A stretch of 64,000 bases of DNA. It comes from Dermanyssus gallinae. Taxonomy: Eukaryota > Arthropoda > Arachnida > Mesostigmata > Dermanyssidae. Positions 54,342 to 64,000 of the stretch are shown one piece after another. Every line of letters begins with the position of its first letter. Positions within the stretch are counted from its first letter, which is position 1. The DNA is taken from positions 754,501 to 818,500 of the forward strand of contig QVRM01006121.1 of assembly GCA_003439945.1 (NCBI GenBank). The letters run 5' to 3'. The notes beneath the pieces were generated by a model that worked only from the letters and a program-made list of their open reading frames with translations, did not search any database and had not been told where the DNA came from. A program made the position numbers and the translations under genes.

Positions 54342-54364
54342 CATATATATATATATATATATAT
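54342..54364. repeat. Short (TA)n run
   Basis: About 23 bases of TA repeat, 60 bases after exon 2. Confidence 0.9.
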
Positions 54365-54486
54365 ACCAGTCTCGCGCAATAGCCCCACCATTTTCATACT
54401 AAACTGATGGTGCTGCGTTACGTAGTTGTCAAGTAACTAAGCTTTTTCGTTAGCCATATCGAAAGCGCAGGCATGCATATTTGCAT

Positions 54487-54533
54487 AGGTTTACTACTGG
54501 ATGCATAGGTTTACTGCATAGGTTTACTACTCA
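54487..54533 (+). repeat. Short direct repeats
   Basis: The block GCATAGGTTTACT occurs three times, twice followed by ACT, at about 54493, 54512 and 54525. Confidence 0.8.
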
Positions 54534-54589
54534 GATGGGGCTCGCCCCCGTCTTGTCTTTCACCGCTCATCTTTGAGGCAAGGATGTTT

Positions 54590-56580
54590 GCATTAAAAAA
54601 GAGATGGCTCAACACGTCCGATCTCTTGTTCCTCAGTCGTTCGCAGACTGGCGGCCAAAATCAGCTGCTACGATAATAGGGACGCTATTTCAGCAACTCT
54701 TGGCCAACACCAGCTAGGATTCGCTACCCCGGGGGGTTCAGAGGTAGTAGTCCACTGTGCTCGTGCATTTTTGCAATCGCGCAATTTGCCAACGGTGATG
54801 TTTAAGCTGGACTTCCGAAACGCCTTCAATAGCGTCCGGAGGGATCATTTGCTTCGAGCCGTCAAGTCGTGGGCACCATTACTATTTCGCGAGACGAACC
54901 TGGCCTACGGTTCAGAACCATTTCACCTGGTAATGCCCCACAACGCTATGCTATCGCAGACAGGTCTTCAGCAGGGTGATCCCCTGGGTCTTCCACTTTT
55001 TTGTTTGTGTATTAAGGAATTGGTGGATTCACTGCAGTCCCCCCTTAATGCCTGGTACTTAGGTGACGGGATTCTGGGCGGGGACCTCCCGACCGTACTT
55101 GACGACATACGGAAAGTTATTGAATTTGGTGCTATTAGCGGTCTGACATTGAACTCGGTTAAATGTAAAATACATGTCACAGCTCACAACGAAGTTGAGC
55201 CGTTAGATTTAACTAACCTTTTTGACTTACTTCCAAGCTGTCGTGTAGTGGACAAGGTAAACCTGGAGCTGCTAGGTGTCCCCTTATTGCCGGAAGACAT
55301 TGCAAAGGCATTAGACAATCGAAGGGACAAACTTGATCTCGCAGCAAGCAGACTACCCCAATTGGGGGCCCACTGCGGCTTATTCCTTCTTAGATCTTGT
55401 TTTTCAGCCACAAAATTACTACACCTGCTTAGAGGTTGCAACCTGTTTTTATCACAAGAGCTCTTACAGCCTTTTAATTGACTTAGCTTAGACATTTTAG
55501 AGATCATACTAAATCTTAAGCTGACCGCTGCGGCAAGGGAAGAGGTAATGCTCCCGGTTTCTTTAGGCGGCCTAGGTGTGCCGGACGCGGTCATGACGGC
55601 AATCGTGTCGTCATTGACCCAGGCCGCGGACAGGGTTAAATCATTATTGGACAGTGATGGGTGGTACGCCTATAACGGGGAACTTCAAAGACTGACCGAC
55701 GAATTGTCGTTGTTATTTGATTCTCCTCCCGACGATAGGGCTAACCAGGGAAATTGGATAACTCCCTACAAGAACAGCGACTAGCAAACTTGAATAATAG
55801 AGCACCGCCTGTTGCCGATAAAGCCAGGCTTCGGGCTGTTAGTAGTCAAATGGCTGGGGCTTGGCTACACGCCTTACCATGTCCGCGAATTGAGACTGTT
55901 GGACGACGAGATCACGTGCATAAGCGCAGGGCTGCGGCTTGGTGTTGACCTAGTCGTGCCCCACAAAGTCGTTGTGGTGATTTTGTGGACGCGTTGGCCC
56001 ATCATAGCCTGTCATGCGCGTTAAGTGCAGGTCAACGAGCACGTCACTCTGCTATAAATGACACCTTTAGTCGCGCACTTTGATCTGCCGGCTTCTCATG
56101 TGTTTTAGAGCCTCCGGGTCTATCGAGGGATGACGGAAAAAAACCTGACTTTGACGCCCTTTGAACGTGGCCGCATGCTTGTTTGGGACGCAACTGTAAC
56201 CGACTCATTAGCCCCTTCGATGGTCGCTGCAGGTGCGGACTAAGCAGGTCATGCTTCCAGGTTAGCCGAGGCTAATAAATGCAGGAAATATTCCAGTGTG
56301 GATTATCGCACGAATTTTGTCCGTTGGTGTTCGAGACTATGGAAACTGCAGGCCCCCTTACGCTCAAACTGATTCAATGCGTAGGCAGAAACCTTAATCT
56401 TTCAACAGAAAACTCGAGAGCATCAGAATTCTTGCGTTAGAGGCTGTCGCTTGACATTCAACGAGGAAATGCAGCATCTGTTCGGGGCACATTGCTGAAC
56501 TGGGCTAACCCTGGGTTAGAGAACCCGTAATCACACGTTTGCACGGAGACAATTGTCTACTCCAAAGTGCTAACATAACG
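54590..56580 (+). pseudogene. LINE RT of the YLDDG lineage, mutated active site
   Basis: GQHQLGFATPGGSEVVVHCA opens the RT. The main frame (54771-55481) has motif A FKLDFRNAFNSV, motif B TGLQQGDPLGLPLF and motif C WYLGDGILGG, where family members normally read YLDDG. The first catalytic Asp of the pair is therefore Gly. Broken frames follow: SLGGLGVPDAV (about 55560-55595), SAGLRLGVDLVVPHK (about 55925-55970), then in another frame CGDFVDALAHHSLSC and RARHSAINDTF, EPPGLSRDDGKKPDFDAL (about 56107-56160), and the C-terminal SEFLRQRLSLDIQRGN (56425-56470). The family is common in invertebrates, but I will not name the clade. Confidence 0.7.
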
Positions 56581-57194
56581 AACTTATATAAATACTTGCA
56601 TAGGTTGTATGAGAAAGTTAGGTACATGTTTTGAGGTTTGGTAGAACTCGGCAGGAGAATAATTTTTCTTAGTAGAAGGAGGGGGCGGAAACGTCTTGGC
56701 AAAATTTCTCGGTTCTGAACATGAAAGCTTGCACGTAAAGCATATACGTAACGCAGCACCATCAATTTGGTACGAAAATGGTGGGCATTCAATTTGCTGT
56801 TGCGTGCGGGTGGTCTTTTAGACGTACACTTTTAGTCGCAATGGAAATACGATTTTTCATGAAAAAGCGTTAACGTATATCGACTTTTTATGACTTTCCT
56901 TAATCTGGTTATTCGCTTTTCGCTACGCAAGCTAGTGAAGTGTCTTCCGTGGTGCAGAATTTTCCTCCGAAGACGCCGGTATAATCGGTTCCTTCATGCG
57001 TTGACCGGTCGGTTCTCCCGCAAACGTAGATTTCGCACAGCTATGTAGGAGAAAAAAGGCAGAATAACTACTTTTATTAACTTCACTCTCTCTCCTAAAC
57101 AAGACGTTTCTGCCCCCTTCTTCCATTGGGAATTTTTTTTCTTGACGAGTCTACCAAACCTCGCAATAAGTACAGAACGATATGAATGGCCTTG

Positions 57195-57200
<6 letters not shown>
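56581..57200. other. Gene 2 intron 2 sequence
   Basis: Nothing recognisable. A 24-codon TA-driven open frame near 57200 is an artefact. Confidence 0.5.

Positions 57201-57260
<60 letters not shown>
57201..57260. repeat. (TA)n microsatellite, left part
   Basis: A 60-base TA run. It continues at 58549-58560 and after 59884, and is interrupted by two transposons. Confidence 0.97.
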
Positions 57261-57263
<3 letters not shown>

Positions 57264-58548
57264 GTAGTTCAATAAGTTCTTAGAATGAAAACCAAGAATT
57301 TTCCAAATCATGTTTTTAAATTTATCTTATTCGATATACTCCCCGAGATGCTCAATACACTTTTCCCACCAAGATTTCAGATCTTTTATACCTCCTAAGT
57401 AGAATTCCGCGTCTTTAGACTGAAAATAGGCATTGTCAGCAGCCTTAACCTCTTCATTGCTGGAAAAACGCTTTCCACCGAGACTATTCTTCAAATGTCC
57501 GAAGAGGAAATAATCAGAGGGGGCCAGGTCTGGAGAATAGGAAGGTTGTTCAATAAGTTCGAACCTCAGTTGGGCCAGTTTTGCCGATGCTTGCCGGGAC
57601 TTGTGTGCAGGAGCATTGTCCTGGTGAAACAGGACAACCTTCTTCTGCAAAGCGGGCCGTTTCACGATGAGTTCTTGCTAAAGGCAGTCTAACAGTCTTG
57701 CCTAATATTCTCCTGTGATCGTTTTACCGCTCTCAAGGTAGTCGACCAGCATTTTTCTACGTTGGTCTTAAAAAACTGCAGCCATCACCTTTCCGGTCAA
57801 TGCCGTTGTCCGCACCCTTTTCGGAGGTCCTTCATCAGGTGCACACCATTGGCAAGATGCTTCTTGGGTCTCGGGAGTGTAGTGATGGACCCAGCTTTCA
57901 TCGACGGTCATGAATCTGCGCCAAAAATCCGACGGATTGTTCGACATCTTGGCCAAATTTCGCTGTGAAGCGAAAACAGGCGCGTTTTTTGGGCCTTGGT
58001 TGAGCAAATGCGGCATCCATTTTTCTCTGAGCTCTTTCATCTTCAAGTTTTCGTGCAGGATGAAATGCACACTACCCAAACTGATCCCCAAGGCCTCCGC
58101 TATCTCCCTAATGTTCACTCGCTTATCTGCGGCAACGATTTTCCGCACCTTTTCCACGTTTTCCTAATCAGTTGCCGTTTTTGGGCGTTTTGAACGTAGT
58201 TCATCCCGGTGCTCCTGCGACCTCTTTTTAACTCATTAATCCAGTTGGAAACAGTGGCAAAACATGGCGCAGAGTCACCGTACACCTCGTCTAACTCAGT
58301 TTTCACTTGGGTCGCATTCCAACCTTTGAAATAAAATGCTTGATAACCACTCGAAACTCTTTTTTCTCCATTTTTCAAAATCACGCCGATACGTTGCACG
58401 GGAAAAGCGATCAAACGAAATCGCAACGGCCAATCACCATAATATTTTGACTGCTAGCATTCGAAAAGTTGCCGTTTCCAATAGCGGTGAAAGCGCGCCA
58501 AAATTCGAATTCTGAAAAGCTCATTTTAAGAACTTGTTGAACTACCTG
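57261..58548 (-). mobile_element. mariner transposon of a second family
   Basis: Terminal inverted repeats of about 27 bases begin CAGGTAGTTCAA at both ends, with two mismatches. TA flanks both sides, within a TA microsatellite. The transposase is on the minus strand in three pieces: N-terminal FYFKGWNATQVKTELDEVYG (58426-58115), helix-turn-helix IREIAEALGISLGSVHFIL with TVDESWVHHYTPET (58157-57768), and HQDNAPAHKS with SPDLAPSDYFLFGHLK (57665-57327). The spacing between the last two Asp is 34 residues (DD34D). A frameshift near 58160 and stops between 57770 and 57670 inactivate it. It is older than the neighbouring mariner. Confidence 0.92.
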
Positions 58549-58560
58549 TATATATATATA

Positions 58561-59884
58561 TACGAGGTGTGTTCAAAAAGTATCGCGACTTTTGAATTTT
58601 CGCGGGTTACGTATATTCGAATTTCGATTTTTGTGGCGTTATGTTGGTACTCATGTCTCTCACTTATGCCGACAAGCTCGGCCATTTTGAATGTTCACTT
58701 AATTGTTGACAGCTGCTTTGCTTGCACGTGTTTTGGATCGTCTTCGATTTTTACCTATTCAAAAAAACGGATCAAAGAACCTGTATCAAATTTTGTGTGA
58801 AAAACGAAATTAAGTGCGCGGATGCATTCCGAATGTTGACTGTGGCATACGGAGAAGCTACCTTGGTCCGAAGCAACGTTTATCGGTGGTACAAAATGTT
58901 CTCAGAAGGCCGAGAAGATGTGAACGACGAAGAGCGTGCCGGACGCCCGAGCACTTCAACAACAGACGAAAAAATTAATGAAGTGGAGAAAATGGTATTG
59001 GCCAATCGTCGAATCACCGTTAGAGAAGTTGCTGAGGACCTAAACATATCGATTGGCTCGTGCCATTCGATTTTTATCAATGATTTGGGCATGAGACGGG
59101 TCGCCGCGAAATTCGTATTAAAATTGCTCAATTGGGACCAAAAACAGCATCGCATGAACAATGCTAATGAGATGTTGGACTCTGTCCGCGACGACCCAAA
59201 TTTGCTCCAGAGGGTCATAACTGGTGACGAATCGTGGGTTTATGGTTATGACGTGGAAACCAAAGCTCAATCATCTCAATGGAAGCTGCCGCACGAACCA
59301 AGACCGAAAAAAGCGCGCCAAGTTCGGTCGAATGTGAAAGTTTTGCTGACAGTTTTCTTCGATTGCAGGGGCGTGGTGCATCATGAGTTCTTGCCACAGG
59401 GTAGAACGGTCAATAAGGAATATTACCTGCAAGTTATGCGCAATTTGCGCGAAGCAATCCGCCAGAAACGCCCGGATTTGTGGAAGAACAAAAATTGGCT
59501 TTTGCACCACGATAACGCCCCTGCTCACACATCGTTGCTTGTGCGCGAGTTTTTGGCCAAAAACAACACACTAATGATGCCGCAGCCACCGTATTCCCCA
59601 GATCTGGCCCCCTGTGACTTTTTCTTGTTCCCTAAACTGAAGAGGCCCATGAAAGGGCGACGTTACGCTACGCTTGACGAGATAAAGACGGCATCGAAGG
59701 AGGAGCTGAACAAGATTTAAAAAAATGTTTTTTTGAAGTGCTTCGAAGATTGGAAAAACCGTTGGCACAAGTGTATAATATCTCATGGGGATTACTTTGA
59801 AGGGGACAAAATAGATATTCATGAATAAATGAATAATTTTTGAAAAAACACAAAAGTCGCGATACTTTTTGAACACACCTCGTA
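58561..59884 (+). mobile_element. mariner transposon, copy B
   Basis: 1320 bases between TA duplications. Perfect 32-base inverted repeats start CGAGGTGTGTTCAAAA. It lies in the remaining TA run between the second-family mariner and the last TATATA before exon 3 of gene 2. Same length and nearly the same sequence as copy A at 47003-48326. Confidence 0.95.
58722..59720 (+). CDS. mariner transposase, truncated after the catalytic core
   Basis: An open frame of 332 codons holding both helix-turn-helix motifs, the linker WKLPHEPRPKKARQ and a complete DD34D triad: ITGDESWVYG, HHDNAPAHTS, and SPDLAPCDFFLF (34 residues between the last two Asp). It stops at NKI (TTTAA at 59717) where copy A continues KKNGFLKCFEDW and ends GDYFEGDKIDIHE, so about 37 residues are lost. 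The lost part is translatable in the next frame. The catalytic core is whole, but the missing C-terminus probably lowers or removes activity. The family would cut and paste DNA at TA sites. Confidence 0.88.
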   Translation: MHVFWIVFDFYLFKKTDQRTCIKFCVKNEIKCADAFRMLTVAYGEATLVRSNVYRWYKMFSEGREDVNDEERAGRPSTSTTDEKINEVEKMVLANRRITVREVAEDLNISIGSCHSIFINDLGMRRVAAKFVLKLLNWDQKQHRMNNANEMLDSVRDDPNLLQRVITGDESWVYGYDVETKAQSSQWKLPHEPRPKKARQVRSNVKVLLTVFFDCRGVVHHEFLPQGRTVNKEYYLQVMRNLREAIRQKRPDLWKNKNWLLHHDNAPAHTSLLVREFLAKNNTLMMPQPPYSPDLAPCDFFLFPKLKRPMKGRRYATLDEIKTASKEELNKI

Positions 59885-59955
59885 TATATATGTCGGCGAT
59901 TAGTTCGTCAGGCCATAAGCAGACATGTTTGTTTCCTGTCACTTTCCTATAACAG

Positions 59956-60114
59956 ATTCCACGATGCAGACGTGGAGTTGCACGGCGACGGAGTTCTGTA
60001 TGGTGACAAAGATGGCAGACATGCATATTTTTTTGAACGGCTAGAAAACGCGTATTTATCAGTGCATACCGATACCAAAAGAGTCAACAATATGTTCGCT
60101 TTCAACGGTAAAAA
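59956..60114 (+). CDS. CD36 gene 2, exon 3
   Basis: Acceptor CCTATAACAG|ATTCCAC and donor GTAAAAA|GTAAGT, an ordinary GT donor where gene 1 has GC. It encodes FHDADVELHGDGVLYGDKDG, then RHAYFFERLENAYLSVHTD and TKRVNNMFAFNG. The length is 159 nt. The mariner end is only 71 bases upstream, leaving little intron for the branch point and polypyrimidine tract. Confidence 0.87.
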
Positions 60115-61147
60115 GTAAGTGTTTTTCATTAATACCTGATTGTCTATTTTTCGTATTTTGCAAGACATATAGGTAGCATTGAGAGAAATACTATTTAAGA
60201 AAATATTATTGGTAGAAAGAATTTATATAATGGTTATCAATAACGTATTTGTAGTGGCCAAGGTTTTGATACGTTTAGGTAGGCGGCGGGAAATCTTAGG
60301 GGACAGATGTTATGTGTTAAAATATAATAGTATTACATTCTAAAGTGTTTATATATGTTTGTTATAGTCTGCGCTAACGTCGCTGTCAAATGTATACTGC
60401 TTGAGCAGATTTATGGTATTCGAATATAAGATACATTGATACTAGTAGGGACTTGCATTGTAGGTCTTTTTTGTGACAGCTTACTCAACTTTGTATGCAA
60501 GCCTTACGCCGCTAATTTACTTCTATGGGCGACAAGGAATTTCAGCGCTTAATCTGATGATATTCATAATGATAAAGAAGCATCTTACGTAGATAATCAA
60601 ATTTGCCCGAAAGTGACGTGTCACTTATTCTGATCCTACAATTAGGGCCATTTTATGATGCCGTTGTGGTATCGTTGTTAAAATGTCAACAATATTACTA
60701 ACAACAATATTAATGCTTTTAAATATCTTTGCGGTGCTCTGGGCTAACTTCATTTTTAACCAAAATTTGATTTGTCTGCTGTGTACTGCTTGTGCAAATT
60801 GTTTGAGTAAAAAGTGTTGGTCTGGAAATATTTTCGTATTATTTTGACTATTTTGGCTTTTTTCTACTTAAAGCATGCTCCTACGAAGTAGCCAGATCAG
60901 GCAGACCGCAACGCCGGTGTAGCTAACTGAAGTAGCTCACTCCATAACTCACTCCATACCTAAAATCCACACATAAAGTCTGTATAAAACTTCGATATTA
61001 GTACGGACCTTTATTGTGGGCCCTTTTCATTTGCCAGTTTACTTAACCCAATATGAAAACCTTTTACTCTACCGGTCAACGGAAGATAAACGCTATGTTA
61101 AATATACATTTCAGTAATAATACGTGCTGTATTGTTTTAACTTGCAG
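60115..61147. other. Gene 2 intron 3
   Basis: AT-rich and alignable with gene 1 intron 3. No gene or mobile element is seen. Confidence 0.7.
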
Positions 61148-61194
61148 GTTTTTTGATAAATATGGAAATCAATGTAACAAAGTAGAGGGTACAA
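61148..61194 (+). CDS. CD36 gene 2, exon 4 (47 nt)
   Basis: Acceptor CTTGCAG|GTTTTTT and donor ACAA|GTAAGT. It encodes FFDKYGNQCNKVEGT, with the conserved Cys and GT. Phase and length equal gene 1. Confidence 0.86.
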
Positions 61195-62660
61195 GTAAGT
61201 AATCGATATTTAAGCCCAATTGTCTAGTGGTCAATTATACACTTGTGTTACATTTAACTTAAACAGATCTCAGAGTACCTTCGACGCTCTGTGTGCGATG
61301 TGAGATAAACACAGCATGATATTAACGGTCAAATCGAAGAAAAAAACGACTAATCGTTTTTTCTCTTTCTCTTTTGTTAACCGTGATCTGACTTAAGGAA
61401 TTAAACAACAGACTTATTTACGATCGATTTTCTTCGGTTCTTGTCTTTGAAAACCGCTAGTATGGCTTGAATTATATACACCCCAACTTGTTAATTAGCT
61501 ACGCGTTTTATGGCTCAGCCTCCGACAAATTGTAGCACACATCTCAAAATGTTTTAACATTATTGTTTTTAAGTTACTTTCAACAAATACAAAAAAGGTA
61601 AAACAGCTGTCACCCTCAAGAACAATACAGTGTCGCACGCCCTTATTGACTTTCTGAATGCCAGACAAAAAGCACTTTTTTTGCAAGTCCCAAAGGTTTC
61701 GAGGTAGAAGAGGAGTGATAAAAGGTGAACAATTGCCCTATACCTGACCCTGAACGATTTAAGAAGCTTTACAAGCTCAAAACCTGTTTATGTTAAGCGT
61801 GTATCAAGACTCCCAAAGTGCGCGTCGGCAACACTAGCATTAGAGATGTGCGGAGAGAGAACACTTATTAAACACCTAGCACTTAACAACACACTATTTA
61901 CAGCAGATATTCTAGACTCATATTGAGTGTTTAAAGAGAACAGAAAATTAAAATTTGAGAACTATACCGATGTCCCGGCCTTTTGTTCACAGAGATGAAA
62001 AAGCCATGCAAAGGAATTGCTCGCTTATCTGTCAAATAACTTGGCACAGATACTGCCATGACATATGCATGAAACCCAGCTGTATCAATATCGAATGATG
62101 TGTTTGTAGCTTTCGTGAAGAATGTAATGTGATATTACACGCTACCATATACCTGTGTGTGTGCAGAAATTTGCGAAACGTCTCTATCATCCAAAGTTGA
62201 ACGCGTACTATGAGAGGGTACTGTCACATTGTGACTTATTACGAAACTCAATTAACTGTCTACCAGTTTCATGGCGAAATACATACTGAATTAAGAGGAG
62301 AAAAGACTTTAAAGCATTGTGTCGTTCTCGGCCACCGCAACAAAGCCAAAAGTGATACCAGGGCTCACTCCGATATAACGATATAGGGAACGTCCAGACG
62401 GCGCCGGTAAGGAAAACTGCTTCTAAACACAACGACGCAGAGAGGGGTGGATGTTGTTAGGTAAATCGGAGATTCGTGATCGGGATATCCAGTTATGGGA
62501 GCGACTATAGTAGTCCACCCATCGGCTACAGTGAACCAAAACCCAAACTACAGCCAGCTGCACCATAATGCTGGGCGGCGTTTAAATCACTCCTACCTAG
62601 ATAAAATTTTTAGCTTACATTGGCAGCTAACATTTCTCGTCGGTGTTATTTCTATTGCAG
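61195..62660. other. Gene 2 intron 4
   Basis: Longer than in gene 1 (1466 against 438 bases). Positions 61590-61720 align with 14225-14370 of gene 1. The extra DNA between 61740 and 62550 holds no repeat I can name. Confidence 0.6.
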
Positions 62661-62841
62661 ACGGCCAGCTCTTTCCGGCCTTTGAAGAACCCCCGAAGAG
62701 CGTTAAAATTTATATTCCCGCTCTATACAAACCGTGGCCTCTGTATCTACAAAAACGCTACATTATTAACGATGAACCAATCGCTCGGTTCGGCGCCGGC
62801 AGTGATCTGTTTAGTGACACCGGGGACCGCGAAATTGATAA
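62661..62841 (+). CDS. CD36 gene 2, exon 5
   Basis: Acceptor TCTATTGCAG|ACGGCC and donor GATAA|GTACGT. It encodes NGQLFPAFEEPPKSVKI, then PALYKPWPLYLQKRYIIN and EPIARFGAGSDLFSDTGDRE. 181 nt, same phase as gene 1. Confidence 0.88.
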
Positions 62842-62888
62842 GTACGTATCTTACCCAAGGAAACTTTCGTCATCAATCACTGACGTAG

Positions 62889-62992
62889 CGACGGTGGCTT
62901 AGGCGGCTAACGCACCGTTCGAAACGGGGCGTTGCCATGGCAACCACGGTTCGCAAAACAATCGCAAGTTCGAGCCCCGGCCTTGCTAGTTG
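62889..62992 (+). repeat. tRNA-like SINE, family C
   Basis: GGTGGCTTAGGCGGCTAACG (A-box region, 62893-62912) and AGTTCGAGCCCC (B box, 62967-62978) stand about 60 bases apart. It lies in gene 2 intron 5, which is 427 bases against 145 in gene 1, so insertion after the duplication explains part of the difference. The stretch is not tRNA-foldable because of an extra GC-rich middle (CGTTGCCATGGCAACC, itself a palindrome). Confidence 0.5.
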
Positions 62993-63268
62993 TATTTGTT
63001 GGACGTGGTTGTCATTGCTCAGCTGCTACATACCTCTGCTGGAGAAAGCCTATACAAATCTAGTACGAGAACGCGATGACGATAGATGCATTTAGACGAA
63101 CGATATCGTGCCACAGGCAACTTAGCCCATTGCGAGCGTCTAAAATGTGGCTGTGTCAGAGCGTTAAAAAATCTGCTTTAGTAGTCTGTCATAAAAGAAG
63201 ATATCTGTCGCAAATCAAACAATAATTGGCAACTATCAACGAATGTGTTACGGTTTGTTTTTGTACAG

Positions 63269-63476
63269 CTGTTTTTCCTTAGTACCGACACACGTAAAGG
63301 GAACGTTCGACGGAAGCCGGTGGAGAACAGTCGACAGAGGACCTGGGCGCAAATTCATAATGCCGATTGTGCTCAGCCTGCCTCACTTTCTTCATGGGGA
63401 TGATTCACTGCGCGCTAATGTCAGCGGTCTACATCCGGATGTAAAGAGGCACCAGTTCTATATTGACGTTCACGCT
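63269..63476 (+). CDS. CD36 gene 2, exon 6
   Basis: Acceptor TTTTTGTACAG|CTGTTTTT, confirmed by frame: AA|C gives DNCFSLVPTHVKGTFDG. It encodes FIMPIVLSLPHFLHGDDSL and HQFYIDVHA, and ends at GCT|GTAAGC. 208 nt, phase 0 out. The gene continues beyond the window. Confidence 0.86.
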
Positions 63477-64000
63477 GTAAGCTTCTCATGCTCTCACTTT
63501 ATAAATATTTGATAGTAGAAAGCTCTAGCTTGCACATTCTTTTTCATGGTAAAGCTGCCATAGCACACATTTGACCTGGAGTTTTGTATTTAGTGTCCAG
63601 GTAAACACATTGTTTACATAACGTTTTTTACAGATTTGGTTTTTTTTTGCCTGCGTTCGGACATCTAGTATTTAATTTTTTTTGGAGGAGTGTTTTGTAT
63701 AAAGTTCTTTAGCCTTACTCAGATGTGTTTGCCTTGCTTGAACATGCTTCTTAAATATTGAGTATTTTCTTTGGCGAAAGCAGATGCCTCGAGTGCAACT
63801 AGAATGCAGCATATGCTAAAATCGGTACAGGGTCCGCACAAACTCGACAACATAGGGGGACTGTAAAACCAATTAAAGCGAGTCCTTTTTCGCCCAATGG
63901 GATGGGGAAGGGCGGAAATACCGTATTTAAAAGTGATAGTGAATGTTGTGTTATATCGATATTATTGATCGGACATCTTTACAAAACGTGCGGTTGCAGG
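63477..64000. other. Gene 2 intron 6, cut by the window edge
   Basis: Aligns with 15021-15530 of gene 1. No exon is recognised with valid splice sites and phase 0. Confidence 0.6.

Overview
This is animal nuclear DNA: spliced genes with GT-AG introns of up to several kb, (TA)n microsatellites, tRNA-derived SINEs, non-LTR retrotransposons (LINEs) with poly(A) tails and target-site duplications (TSDs), and Tc1/mariner transposons. Several LINEs resemble the R1 clade in their gag zinc knuckles, endonuclease, YADD reverse transcriptase (RT) and C-terminal CCHC. Together with the mariners this points to an arthropod. That is an inference, and I cannot name the species.

The host genes are two tandem, same-strand (+) members of the CD36/scavenger receptor class B family. 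Each keeps six internal coding exons with the same lengths (232, 231, 159, 47, 181, 208 nt), compatible phases and no stop codons. Gene 1 exons are at 571-802, 6769-6999, 12961-13119, 14002-14048, 14487-14667 and 14813-15020. Gene 2 exons are at 43860-44091, 54052-54282, 59956-60114, 61148-61194, 62661-62841 and 63269-63476, and gene 2 runs off the right edge. Three exons at 38349-38552, 38762-38848 and 39079-39372 (second membrane segment, tail, stop, then AATAAA) are phase-compatible and probably end gene 1. The exon(s) between 15020 and 38349 were not found. Decayed duplicates of exon 2 (5833-6116) and of the last exon (28218-28640) show further local duplication.

Introns and intergenic space are filled with mobile elements. 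Positions 1086-5830 hold SINE and broken LINE pieces. Positions 7235-10880 hold an R1-like remnant, an SGNH-esterase LINE ORF1 and a tail-to-tail inverted repeat. Positions 11750-26050 hold scattered LINE remnants. A 6.3 kb R1-like LINE (29676-36001) with a perfect 15-bp TSD sits inside an older LINE (28830-29675 plus 36017-36300). A deleted R1-like copy with a 17-bp TSD lies at 36442-38317. A decayed LINE with ORF1, endonuclease and RT fills 40418-43560. A second, 5'-truncated copy of the big LINE is at 44709-45878.

Two nearly identical mariners lie at 47003-48326 and 58561-59884. A third, different mariner (57261-58548, minus) lies beside the latter, and both sit inside one (TA)n tract. That tract matches the (TA)n found just upstream of exon 3 in gene 1. 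A 260-bp tandem array (48425-49187), an R1-like remnant (49190-51836) and a LINE of a YLDDG-type lineage with a mutated active site (54590-56580) complete the window. No operon, CRISPR array or bacterial-type gene is present.
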